Assembly: GCF_000013645.1 (NCBI RefSeq)
Contig: NC_007952.1
Location: forward strand, 2,790,001 to 2,854,000
From: Paraburkholderia xenovorans LB400
Lineage (GTDB): Bacteria > Pseudomonadota > Gammaproteobacteria > Burkholderiales > Burkholderiaceae
Length of the DNA: 64,000 nt
Direction of reading: 5' to 3'
Shown: positions 33,848 through 41,855 of the stretch, in pieces
Layout: the number at the start of each line of letters is the position of its first letter
Numbering within the stretch: the stretch's first letter is position 1
Translations under genes and position numbers: made by a program
Notes under the pieces: generated by a model
Told to the model about the DNA's origin: nothing
Database searches by the model: none
The model's input: only the letters and a program-made list of their open reading frames with translations

Positions 33848-34935
33848 ATGTTCACATCCTTCAGGTTGGGCCCGGGCATGGCCAGAAAGGCGGCATCGCG
33901 TCAGTGCTTTCCCAGTTGGCAGCGCAGCGAAACCAGTTCGAGCGGGCGGGAATATTCATTTCATTCTTCGAAACACGCGCGTTTCGAAGTATCGGCGGGT
34001 TGCTGGCGTTCGGCCTGATTGACGTCCCTTGCTTTGTGCGAGCCGCCAGCCGAGCCGATGTCGTGCATTTCCACGTCTCGGAACGGGGATCGTTCTATCG
34101 AAAATTCGTGCTTTTCCTTGTGTCGCTGCTGTCTGGCAAGCGCACCGTATTTCATCTTCATTCCGGTAACTTCGAGCGCTTCTTCAATCGATCGGACTGG
34201 TTGACTCGTCAGTTAGCCGAAACATTCATCCGTAAGGCCGACTGTGTTATCACCGTGTCAACACCTATAGCGAGGTGGCTACAGCGCTGGCGTCACACCG
34301 ATAAGGTCCATGTCCTCGGGAATATGGCGCTTGATGCGGAGCACAGCGTCCCCGCACCTCCCCTCCTTGTAAACCAGAGGCCGTATATTGCTTTTGCCGG
34401 CCGCCTGAGCGAAGCGAAAGGGCTAGATGATCTGTTTCGGGCCGTTGCTGACTTGACCCGGAAAGGACGGGATATCGAACTCCGGATTGCTGGAACCGGT
34501 GACACGCAGCGCTGGAAGCGCATTGCCGCAGCGCACGGGATAGCCGACCGCGTAATCTTCGAAGGATGGCTCAACGGCAACGCAAAACTCGCGTTTTATA
34601 GCGGCGCGCATCTGTTCTGCATGCCAAGCCACTTTGAATCGTTCGGCATCGCTACACTCGAAGCGATGTTTTGCGGTCGGCCGGTTGTAGGCACGCGCCT
34701 GGGTGGTTTTCTTGACCTTGTTGAGGACGGTGTCAGCGGATATCTGGTCGACGCACACAATCCGCAGGCGCTTGCTGAGGCGCTCCGCAAACTGGTTGAC
34801 GATCCCGAGCGTGCGCTCCATATGGGTTGTGCAGGACTTACACGCGCTCAAACCTGTTTTCGAGCGTCGTTGATCGTCGATCGATACGTTCAGTGCTATC
34901 AAAACATTGCTGCGCGTGGGGTAGGTGAACCATGA
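33844..34935 (+). CDS. Glycosyltransferase family 4
   Basis: Adds a sugar during repeat-unit assembly in the cytoplasm. The N-terminal GQKGGIASVL segment has the GT-B glycine loop, and the C-terminal half shows PYIAFAGRLSEAKGLDDLFRA, RIAGTGD, VIFEGWL, and FCMPSHFESFGIATLEAMFCGRPVVGTRLGG, including the EX7E-type donor site. 363 aa is typical. It overlaps both neighbouring genes by 4 bases. Donor and acceptor are not evident. Only this enzyme, the WecG-like enzyme and the initiating transferase are recognised transferases, so the repeat unit may be short or other transferases lie outside the operon. Confidence 0.9.
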   Translation: MNVHILQVGPGHGQKGGIASVLSQLAAQRNQFERAGIFISFFETRAFRSIGGLLAFGLIDVPCFVRAASRADVVHFHVSERGSFYRKFVLFLVSLLSGKRTVFHLHSGNFERFFNRSDWLTRQLAETFIRKADCVITVSTPIARWLQRWRHTDKVHVLGNMALDAEHSVPAPPLLVNQRPYIAFAGRLSEAKGLDDLFRAVADLTRKGRDIELRIAGTGDTQRWKRIAAAHGIADRVIFEGWLNGNAKLAFYSGAHLFCMPSHFESFGIATLEAMFCGRPVVGTRLGGFLDLVEDGVSGYLVDAHNPQALAEALRKLVDDPERALHMGCAGLTRAQTCFRASLIVDRYVQCYQNIAARGVGEP

Positions 34936-35729
34936 ATGTAAAACGCTATCTGCTGACAGCAGCTTTATCTTTATGTTCAGCTTGCGCCGTGGAGCAAACC
35001 AGTGAAATCCCAACTCAACGGCTTCCTGCTTTTCACACCTTGTTTTCCACCAATTGGGCGCACGGTTTCGATCCCGCGATCGACATTCAAAGCTCGAACG
35101 CGCGAGACCTCGTAGTAGTCAATGATCCGCTGTCCCCAGATCGGCATGCGGTCAAAGTCAACATCCAACGTGGCGAAGATTACTCTCATGTTGCGAATGG
35201 AACTCCGCGCGGTGAATTGGTGTTCGCTCGGGCCGCGGAAATCGTTTCCGGACACGAGTACCGCATAGAATGGTCAACCCTGTTACCCGCCGATTTTGTA
35301 TTCGACGACGAGCAGATGCAGATCATTATGCAGATCCACCAGACGGATACGTGGGTAGGTTCCCCGCCCATCATGCTGCAGCTTCAAGGAAGTGATTACC
35401 TGTTTTCCGAACGCGGTGGCCTCGATACCAGGCAAAGCCACAACATTCTTTTGCACGGTGCGGACGCGGACCGCGGCAAATGGGTGCACTGGCTTCTATG
35501 TTATCGACCTGATTCGACAGGAGAGCGAGCAAAAACGGAATTATGGAAGAACGGTCAGCAAGTATTTGCATCCCGTGGTCACCAGAATGCGTATCCCGAG
35601 GAACGCCACGCATACTTGAAGCTTGGTGTCTATAAGCCAAGTTGGCAAACCTTTCGCTCGAAGGTTAGCGAGACTGGACTGTTCTATGGACCTGTCTCCA
35701 TCTCCGTGCGTGGAAAGGTGAACCAATGA
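34932..35729 (+). CDS. Exported polysaccharide lyase-like protein
   Basis: A 265-aa exported protein with signal peptide MNVKRYLLTAALSLCSAC; a lipid-attached Cys18 is possible but the lipobox is imperfect. The remainder matches the heparin lyase-like beta-jelly-roll group often seen in polysaccharide operons: RGELVFARAAEIVSGHEYRIEWSTLLPADF, MQIIMQIHQTD, and HAYLKLGVYKPSW. Such enzymes cut acidic polymers in the periplasm, trimming or clearing the product. It overlaps its neighbours by 4 bases on both sides. An acidic substrate would fit the dehydrogenase upstream. I could not identify catalytic residues with certainty. Confidence 0.75.
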   Translation: MNVKRYLLTAALSLCSACAVEQTSEIPTQRLPAFHTLFSTNWAHGFDPAIDIQSSNARDLVVVNDPLSPDRHAVKVNIQRGEDYSHVANGTPRGELVFARAAEIVSGHEYRIEWSTLLPADFVFDDEQMQIIMQIHQTDTWVGSPPIMLQLQGSDYLFSERGGLDTRQSHNILLHGADADRGKWVHWLLCYRPDSTGERAKTELWKNGQQVFASRGHQNAYPEERHAYLKLGVYKPSWQTFRSKVSETGLFYGPVSISVRGKVNQ

Positions 35730-36934
35730 CTCCCCGTCTCGACGCCGGCTCGCTTGCTGACGCACTCATTATGCAATGTCGGGCGACCGACTATGCAGGA
35801 TACGACCCCTTCGACGGCCTCAACAGCGTCCTGTTTGAGAAGCTAGGTCTAGGCTCTCTTCCGTTTGCGAAGATCGCCTGGTTGCAGCTTCACAAACGCA
35901 GCCCCGTAAACTTGCGCCCGCTTGCCGGCATCGCGCGTCGCCGCAACCCCAAAGGCATTGCGCTAATCATCCTTGGGCTTCTGGAGCGTGAGCGAAGAAC
36001 AGGCGACGGATGGGAAATTCCCGAAGCCGCTCGGCTTGCTGAATGGCTTTTAGGCCAGCGCTGTGACAGGAGTGAATGGAGGCACAATGCCTGGGGTTAT
36101 CACTTTGACTGGGCCGCGCGTGCTTTTTTTGTGCCTCGGGGCACGCCCAATGCGATCACCACTTGCTATATCGCGCGAGGACTTACTGCACTCGGAGATA
36201 GAACAGGTAATCAACGGTTCATAGACGCGGCAACAGACGCTGGTCTTTTCGTAGACTCGCTTTACCGGAAAGGCGATGGCTATTATGCGTACATTCCTGG
36301 TGAACCCGCTTTCGTGCACAACGCCAACCTTTGGGCGGCCGCAGTTGTTGGAGAGACCGCGAGTCGAGTGGGAGACAACACGCTCATGCATCGTGCGCTT
36401 AGTGCTGCACGCCTCTCGGTGGCAATGCAGCGTGAGGATGGCGCGTGGCGATACGGTACGCGTGATCATCATTCGTTCGTGGATGGTTTTCATACCGGCT
36501 ACAACCTGGAAGCATTGTCGGCGCTACAACGAGCGGCCGGAACTGACGAGTTCGACAACGCCATCCGTGCCGGTATGGACTATTACCGGCGGAATTTCTT
36601 CTTGCCAGACGGCACCGTTAAATATTACGACCACGCCGTCTGGCCGCTCGATACCCATTCGGTCGCGCAAGCATTGCTCACCCTGCTGAAAGTGGGCGCA
36701 TCCAATGAAGATCATCGATTGGCGACTAAAGTCTTTGAACGCTCCGTAGAAACGCTCTATATGCCACGTGAGCGCCGCTTCATGTACCAAAGGGGAAGAC
36801 TGACGAAAAATCGAATCAACTATCTGCGGTGGACACAGGCGTGGGCGTTCTATGCAATAGAAACTTATGCAAACAGGGTTCAGGTCGAAAGCGGCAAAGA
36901 GACGATTGAATATTCTCAGGGGTGCGCACAATGA
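35726..36934 (+). CDS. Six-hairpin (alpha/alpha barrel) protein, VpsJ-like
   Basis: A 402-aa cytoplasmic protein without a signal peptide. Motifs WGYHFDWAARAFFVPRGTPNAITTCYIARGL, VHNANLWAAAVVGE, EDGAWRYGTRD, HSFVDGFHTGYNLEAL and YYDHAVWPLDTHSVAQ recur at regular spacing, as in six-hairpin glycosidase-like folds. Similar proteins are found in polysaccharide loci (Vibrio VpsJ) and are sometimes wrongly named delta-aminolevulinate dehydratase. It could act on sugars as an epimerase or hydrolase, but the reaction is unknown. It overlaps the lyase gene and the WecG-like gene by 4 bases. Confidence 0.68.
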   Translation: MTPRLDAGSLADALIMQCRATDYAGYDPFDGLNSVLFEKLGLGSLPFAKIAWLQLHKRSPVNLRPLAGIARRRNPKGIALIILGLLERERRTGDGWEIPEAARLAEWLLGQRCDRSEWRHNAWGYHFDWAARAFFVPRGTPNAITTCYIARGLTALGDRTGNQRFIDAATDAGLFVDSLYRKGDGYYAYIPGEPAFVHNANLWAAAVVGETASRVGDNTLMHRALSAARLSVAMQREDGAWRYGTRDHHSFVDGFHTGYNLEALSALQRAAGTDEFDNAIRAGMDYYRRNFFLPDGTVKYYDHAVWPLDTHSVAQALLTLLKVGASNEDHRLATKVFERSVETLYMPRERRFMYQRGRLTKNRINYLRWTQAWAFYAIETYANRVQVESGKETIEYSQGCAQ

Positions 36935-37689
36935 AACGGATCGAGCTTTTTGGATGCCCGATGGACATCGCCACCATGCAGGAAACCGTCAGGGTTATCG
37001 GCGACCGTATCGAGGCTCAACAATTCACGCAGCATGTTGTGGTTAATGTCGCAAAGCTGGTCAACATGCAGACGGACAGCGTGCTTTATTCATCGGTTCG
37101 CGCGTGCGATATCGTAAACATCGATGGCATGGGCGTCGTTTGGGGAGCGCGACTATTGGGCCATTCCGTGCCGGAGCGAGTAGCGGGAGTTGATCTTTTC
37201 GAACGTCTCTTGCAACTGGCAGCAATGCGAGGTCTGCCCGTATTTCTCCTGGGGGCGACTGAGGAAGTGGTGGGACACACTGCCACCGTTGCAACAATGC
37301 GACATCCTGGCTTGCTGATCGCCGGCTATCATCACGGATATTTCTGGGATGACGAGGAGACGGTAGTTGAGAAGATCCGGAAATCCGGTGCGAGGCTTCT
37401 CTTTGTGGCAATCACATCGCCAAAGAAGGAAAGTTTTATCAACCGCTGGCAGGATCGGCTCGGCGTCGATTTCGTGATGGGTGTTGGCGGCACTTTTGAT
37501 GTCGTTGCTGGCAAGGTACGTCGGGCTCCGCAATGGATGCAACGCAATGGCCTCGAATGGGCCTATCGGGTTGCGCAGGAGCCGAGGCGCATGTGGAAGC
37601 GCTATTTCGTCACAAACAACCGGTTTGCACTTATGTTGCTGAGAGCACGCTTCGAATCGACATTTAAACGGTTGGAAGACGAACACTGA
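36931..37689 (+). CDS. WecG/TagA-family (GT26) glycosyltransferase
   Basis: Probably transfers an N-acetylmannosaminuronic-acid-type residue to the lipid-linked intermediate. Family motifs include VVVNVAKLVNMQTDSVLYSSVRACDIVNIDGMGVVWGARLLG, the ERVAGVDLFERLL segment with the catalytic Asp, PVFLLGATEEVV, and GVDFVMGVGGTFDVVAGKVRRAPQWMQRNGLEWAYRV. 252 aa fits. It matches the WecC-type dehydrogenase in the same operon, which would make the UDP-ManNAcA donor. ATG 36931 overlaps the previous stop. It is the last gene of the operon. Confidence 0.9.
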   Translation: MKRIELFGCPMDIATMQETVRVIGDRIEAQQFTQHVVVNVAKLVNMQTDSVLYSSVRACDIVNIDGMGVVWGARLLGHSVPERVAGVDLFERLLQLAAMRGLPVFLLGATEEVVGHTATVATMRHPGLLIAGYHHGYFWDDEETVVEKIRKSGARLLFVAITSPKKESFINRWQDRLGVDFVMGVGGTFDVVAGKVRRAPQWMQRNGLEWAYRVAQEPRRMWKRYFVTNNRFALMLLRARFESTFKRLEDEH

Positions 37690-37775
37690 AAAGACGCGCG
37701 GAAATCAGGTTGCAAGGTCAGAAAGCTATGAACACACGAGGTTCACTGGTTCCCCGCTGCGCCGCGAACGTCGCC

Positions 37776-38642
37776 TCAACGCCGTGGCTCCAACACACCC
37801 GCCAACCCCACTCGCGGCCGCGACACCAAAGCCCCCTGCACCAACACCTCCGGCCACCGTCTCAACCACTGCAATTGTTCTTCGGTGTCCACACCGCTCA
37901 CCACTACTCGCACATCCAGCGCGTGAAGCAGATCGATCAGCGCCGTCATCACAGTGCCTGCACGCGCATCACGTGGCACTGTCGCCATCAATTCACGCGC
38001 GATCGTGACGGTATCCACATCGAGCCCGCCGAGTAGCGCCATCGACGACCCGCCATTGCCCCAGTTGCCGAGCGTAATGCTGACACCGATATCTCGAAGA
38101 CTCTCAGTCAGCGTGCGTAGGGTAAGCAGCTTTGCCGCTTCCGCGCTGTCTGAAACTTCGATTTCAAACAGCCGGGGCGGCACGCCATAAGAGTCGGCCA
38201 CGCGCGCGACCTCGCCAGCGAACGATTCGTGCAGTGCCACGTGTGCCGGCATCGCGATCGCAACCGGCGGCAATGGCAGATTCGCAGCGAGACAGCCACG
38301 TAGCTCGCGGCATACGCCATCCACGACGAACAAGGCCATGTCCAACGCAAGTTGCGGATGGCCGAGCGCCGTCATGAAAAGGGCTGGAAGCAGCAGGCCA
38401 TAATCCGGGTGCTTCCAGCGAAGTTGCGCTTCCAGTCGCGCCAAGGTCCCGCTTGCCGCGCGATAAGCGCCCTGAAACACGAGATGAAATTCACCCGCGC
38501 TCAACCCCTGCCGGACTCGGCTTTCGGATTCATTCAATTCCACAGAAGCGCTGCCGGCAGCATCCAGCCGGTTTTGAGGGAGATGCAAGTCGCATTTCGT
38601 GAAGGTGAGCAGTTCAGGTTTTGCATAGTCGAGCGTGTGCAT
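37776..38642 (-). CDS. Degenerate EAL-domain protein, probably not a phosphodiesterase
   Basis: A 288-aa cytoplasmic protein whose main part is an EAL fold. LARLEAQLRWKHP corresponds to the E-x-L-x-R motif. Key metal and catalytic residues are lost: the usual N in the second motif is absent (VAIAMPAH), FEIEVSDSAE replaces ELTES, GNWGNGGSSM replaces DDFGTGYSS, the catalytic Lys motif reads VDTVTIARE, and the AEGVE motif reads VSGVDT. It may bind c-di-GMP or act by protein contacts. ATG 38642 was chosen because a sigma-54 element (38674-38689) sits just upstream; the ORF continues open to 38831. It is convergent with the polysaccharide operon and shares its promoter architecture. Confidence 0.8.
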   Translation of the reverse strand: MHTLDYAKPELLTFTKCDLHLPQNRLDAAGSASVELNESESRVRQGLSAGEFHLVFQGAYRAASGTLARLEAQLRWKHPDYGLLLPALFMTALGHPQLALDMALFVVDGVCRELRGCLAANLPLPPVAIAMPAHVALHESFAGEVARVADSYGVPPRLFEIEVSDSAEAAKLLTLRTLTESLRDIGVSITLGNWGNGGSSMALLGGLDVDTVTIARELMATVPRDARAGTVMTALIDLLHALDVRVVVSGVDTEEQLQWLRRWPEVLVQGALVSRPRVGLAGVLEPRR

Positions 38643-38673
38643 GACAGATTCGTCTTTTAATTCCGTTGCTTTA

Positions 38674-38689
38674 TGCACATGCCGTGCCA
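38674..38689 (-). promoter_or_regulatory. Sigma-54 promoter of the EAL-like gene
   Basis: The minus strand reads TGGCACGGCATGTGCA, with GG (38688-38687) and GC (38676-38675) 10 bases apart. The -24 half is a perfect consensus. Predicted start near 38663, about 20 bases before ATG 38642. Confidence 0.75.
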
Positions 38690-38818
38690 GGCGATTCGAC
38701 CAGTGCGTGAAACACAGGATGAAATGCCGGAAATAGCCGACTTGCGCCGCGTTGCGGCTATCAGATAGGCGCTTCGAGAAAGATGGTTTTCTTTGCCAAA
38801 CGTTTGCGCAATACCGCG

Positions 38819-38848
38819 CGTTACGTAGCATTCCACATCACGTTACGT
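38819..38848 (-). promoter_or_regulatory. CGTTACGT repeat pair, candidate enhancer (UAS) 4
   Basis: Two CGTTACGT copies at 38819-38826 and 38841-38848, 22 bp apart. The proximal end lies 131 bp from the -24 GG of the EAL-gene promoter, the same distance as UAS 1 and 2. Confidence 0.5.
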
Positions 38849-39074
38849 TGCACCGCACACCCGCGATTCGTCACGAACGCATGCGAATGCCGATTGACGA
38901 TTTCGCGGCTCGACAATTCAGGCAAGTCAATAGTCGAGCCAGCGAAATGCAGAACAATCTACCGGGACGCAACGCAACAAGACAATTTGACCGCTCAAAG
39001 AAGATTTACTAGTATCGACACAAAATGCGGCGGACAACACTGCTCATTCCTCACACTGTATTTCCGGGTGGCCA

Positions 39075-39353
39075 ATGCTACAAATCCCTCTCTCTGACGA
39101 CGATTGGGCTCGCGTCCAGAGTCTCTTTCCCGATCTTCGTTCCACGCGCGGGCGGCCCCGCCGCAGCGATCGCGAGATTCTCAACGCGATACTGTGGGTA
39201 CAGCAGAAGAAAGAGAAATGGCATCGGCTTCCTTCCAATTTTCCACCACAGCAAACTTGTTATCTTAGGTATATGACCTGGAAGAAGACGGGAGTGCTGG
39301 ATCAGGTGAATAAACTTCTTCCAATGTGCGGTCAGGAATTGTCGAGTTTCTGA
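39075..39353 (+). CDS. Truncated or stand-alone IS5-type transposase N-terminal domain (DUF4096-like)
   Basis: A 92-aa protein matching only the HTH-like N-terminus of IS5-group transposases: PLSDDDWARVQSLFPD, RGRPRRSDREILNAILWVQQ, WHRLPSNFPPQQTCYLRYMTWKKTGVLDQV. No DDE catalytic part follows, and I see no terminal inverted repeats. It could be a remnant, or a domesticated DNA-binding protein, as its reading frame and GGGTGG upstream of the start look intact. Located between the EAL gene and a two-component system. Confidence 0.55.
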   Translation: MLQIPLSDDDWARVQSLFPDLRSTRGRPRRSDREILNAILWVQQKKEKWHRLPSNFPPQQTCYLRYMTWKKTGVLDQVNKLLPMCGQELSSF

Positions 39354-39521
39354 TCGGCATTTTTCCATTTGTTTCGGATGCCATATCAAACTGGAAATGT
39401 CCTGACGCATAAGAAACCGCATCTGTCGCCGTCACATACTGCATACGGTTTGACAGGTTTCGCACGCTCGCGCCGACCGTGCGAAACCAATACTGGAGTA
39501 CCCACGCAAACACGTATCGCT

Positions 39522-40916
39522 TTAAGCTATCTGCGGCTGCTCAACCGCAACTCGCGGAAACGACACGCTGATATGCACGCCTTTACCGCCCGCGCCGGGT
39601 TTCAGCGTGATCTCGCCGTGATGGGCGTCCGCAATTTCGCGCACGATGGCGAGGCCTAGCCCGGTGCCTTCCGTATCCGTCGACGCCCGGAAAAACGGCT
39701 CGAATACACGGCTGCGCGATTCGGCCGGAATACCGGGACCGTCGTCCAGCACACAGACGGTGACGGTATCGCCGTCGCCATCCACGCCGACAGTGACGTG
39801 GCCGCCACTGCTGGTATAACGGATCGCATTCTCGGCGAGGTTCGCGATCAGCGCCTGAAGCAGGCCACGATGTCCCGCAACCGGTGCGGGTCCGTTCAGT
39901 TCGGCCCCCAGATCGATGTCGCGGGCCTGCGCAAGCAGCGCGAGATCTTCCACTACTTCCAGGGCAAGCGGCACCAGGTCCACCGTTTCCACGGCGAGTT
40001 GGGTGGTGTCGGCGGCCTCGGCTTGCGCGAGCAATAGCAGCTTGTTCGTGAGCCCCACCATAGAACGGTTACTGCGGTGCATCGCAGCCAGTGCTTCATC
40101 GAGCGCGGGATTCAAACCGTCCTGCTGGCGCGCGAACTGCAATTGCGTGCCGAGCAGCGTAAGCGGCGTGCGCAACTGGTGCGCGGCGTCGGCGATAAAG
40201 CGGCGCTGCGCAGCCACCTGAACACCAAGCCGCGAAATGCACTGATTGATCGCTTCGACAATCGGCCGCAATTCCGTATGCAGACGCTCGACACGAATCG
40301 GCTCGAGCTGCATAGGATCGCGGTCCGCCACATCCTCTTTCACCTTCATCAGCGGTCGCAATTCGAAGGTCAGGCCGATGCAGACCAAGGCGACCGCGAG
40401 CACGATCATCTCGATCTGCCGCACCAGTTGCGGTTGCCACAACTGCTGGGCCATCGCGTCGCGCGAGCGCACCGTCTTGCCGACCGTCACGCGCACGCGG
40501 CGCGTCGCGCCGTTGTCGTACATGAGGCGCACGAGGCCGACAGCGCGCACGGAATGCCCCTGCAGATGCGTGTCGTAATGATCCGGTGTGTCCGGTGCCT
40601 GCACCGGACGCACCGGGAAATCAGGCGTGCCGGCGAGCAGACGCCCGTCGTCGACACTCACGCTGTAGAACACCTGGTCGCGGTAAGGCGATACGAATAC
40701 TTCGAGCGCGGCGGGCGGCACATCCACGCGCAGGAAACCATCTACCCATTCCACTTCGCCCGCGATCATGCGCGCCGATGAGATCAACTGATTGTCCTGC
40801 ACCAGATCCGCCGTGCGCCGCGCGTTGTCGTATTCGGCCTTGCCGGTCACGAACACATATAACGCGAGTGGCACGAGCAGCCACCACAACAGGCGCATGC
40901 GCAAGCTATTGGTCAT
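39522..40916 (-). CDS. Sensor histidine kinase, QseC/TctE type
   Basis: A 464-aa inner-membrane kinase. Two membrane segments (near residues 8-25 and 175-195) enclose a roughly 150-residue periplasmic sensor. The HisKA box is RRFIADAAHQLRTPLT with the phospho-accepting His, followed by the N box (LIANLAENAIRYT), G1 (VLDDGPGIP), F box and G2 (GTGLGLAIV). Start ATG 40916 overlaps the response-regulator gene by 11 bases, so the pair is translated together. The partner and the adjacent divergent ABC importer suggest sensing of the imported solute, as in TctDE-type systems, but the ligand is unknown. Confidence 0.92.
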   Translation of the reverse strand: MTNSLRMRLLWWLLVPLALYVFVTGKAEYDNARRTADLVQDNQLISSARMIAGEVEWVDGFLRVDVPPAALEVFVSPYRDQVFYSVSVDDGRLLAGTPDFPVRPVQAPDTPDHYDTHLQGHSVRAVGLVRLMYDNGATRRVRVTVGKTVRSRDAMAQQLWQPQLVRQIEMIVLAVALVCIGLTFELRPLMKVKEDVADRDPMQLEPIRVERLHTELRPIVEAINQCISRLGVQVAAQRRFIADAAHQLRTPLTLLGTQLQFARQQDGLNPALDEALAAMHRSNRSMVGLTNKLLLLAQAEAADTTQLAVETVDLVPLALEVVEDLALLAQARDIDLGAELNGPAPVAGHRGLLQALIANLAENAIRYTSSGGHVTVGVDGDGDTVTVCVLDDGPGIPAESRSRVFEPFFRASTDTEGTGLGLAIVREIADAHHGEITLKPGAGGKGVHISVSFPRVAVEQPQIA

Positions 40917-41583
40917 CTTCTTTCTTGCGCAGCAGATAGCCGAGCCCGCGCAGCGTGACGATAGCCGCGGAACTGCCGTCGAGTTTCTTGCGCAGACGCG
41001 AAATATAGATTTCCACGGCGTCTTCGCTCGGCTCGTCTGCGAGCGTGAAGATCGCGTCGACCAGCGCGGGCTTCGTGACGGTTTTGCCCAGTCGCAGAAT
41101 CAGCGTTTCGAGCACCGAGCGCTCGCGCGGCGTAACGTTCAGCGGTGCGCCCTTGAGTGTGAACTGCCGCGTATCGATGTCGAACGCCAGATCGCCGCAT
41201 ACTACTTCGCTCGCCTTTGAGGGCGACTGCCGCCGGATCGCCACCTTGATCCGCGCGATCAGCTCGCGCACTTCGAACGGCTTGACCAGGTAATCGTCCG
41301 CGCCGGCGCCGAGCAGTTCCACCTTTTCGTCGATCGAGCCGCTCGCCGTCAGAATCAGCACCGGCGTCGCATCGCCGCGCTGGCGCAAACGGCGCAGCAC
41401 GTTCTTGCCCGACAGCTTGGGCAGATTCAGGTCGAGCAGGATCACATCGTAGTGGTTGGTGCGCAGCAACTGGTCGGCCGCGTCGCCGTCCTGCACGGCG
41501 TCGAGCGCGAACGCCTCCTGCTCCAGCATCTTCGCGAGCCAGTGCGCCAGCGTGGGGTTGTCTTCGATAAGCAGCAGCTTCAT
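40906..41583 (-). CDS. OmpR-family response regulator, TctD-like
   Basis: A 225-aa regulator. The receiver domain has acidic residues in LLIEDNP, the phospho-acceptor Asp in VILLDLNLP, and the conserved Lys in YLVKPFEVREL. The C-terminal winged helix has LNVTPRERSVLETLI and EIYISRLRKKL, then GLGYLLR. Start ATG 41583 follows the promoter region shared with the divergent ABC importer (41584-41855). Overlapping in-frame upstream sequence to 41796 is not similar to receiver domains. Probably controls the importer. Confidence 0.93.
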   Translation of the reverse strand: MKLLLIEDNPTLAHWLAKMLEQEAFALDAVQDGDAADQLLRTNHYDVILLDLNLPKLSGKNVLRRLRQRGDATPVLILTASGSIDEKVELLGAGADDYLVKPFEVRELIARIKVAIRRQSPSKASEVVCGDLAFDIDTRQFTLKGAPLNVTPRERSVLETLILRLGKTVTKPALVDAIFTLADEPSEDAVEIYISRLRKKLDGSSAAIVTLRGLGYLLRKKEDDQ

Positions 41584-41855
41584 GGCGGGAGCGGCAAAAG
41601 TCAGGCCGTCGATTGTGCCGTAAAACAAGGGGTTTGCGCGCTTCCTCTGTGGTTTGCGGCATACGTTGCGGAGTTTGGGGCGGGCGTTGGGGTGAGATTT
41701 TGGCGAGGTCGCGGCGAGGTTTCGGGTTAACACCCATGATTTGCCCCCGGCCCAGAAAGCTACCAGAAGGTTTCCAATTTCTATAATCGCCGTCATTCAC
41801 CCAGAAAGCGCCGCATGCATCACCCAGCGGCGACCAAACCTAAGGAGACTGCTTC

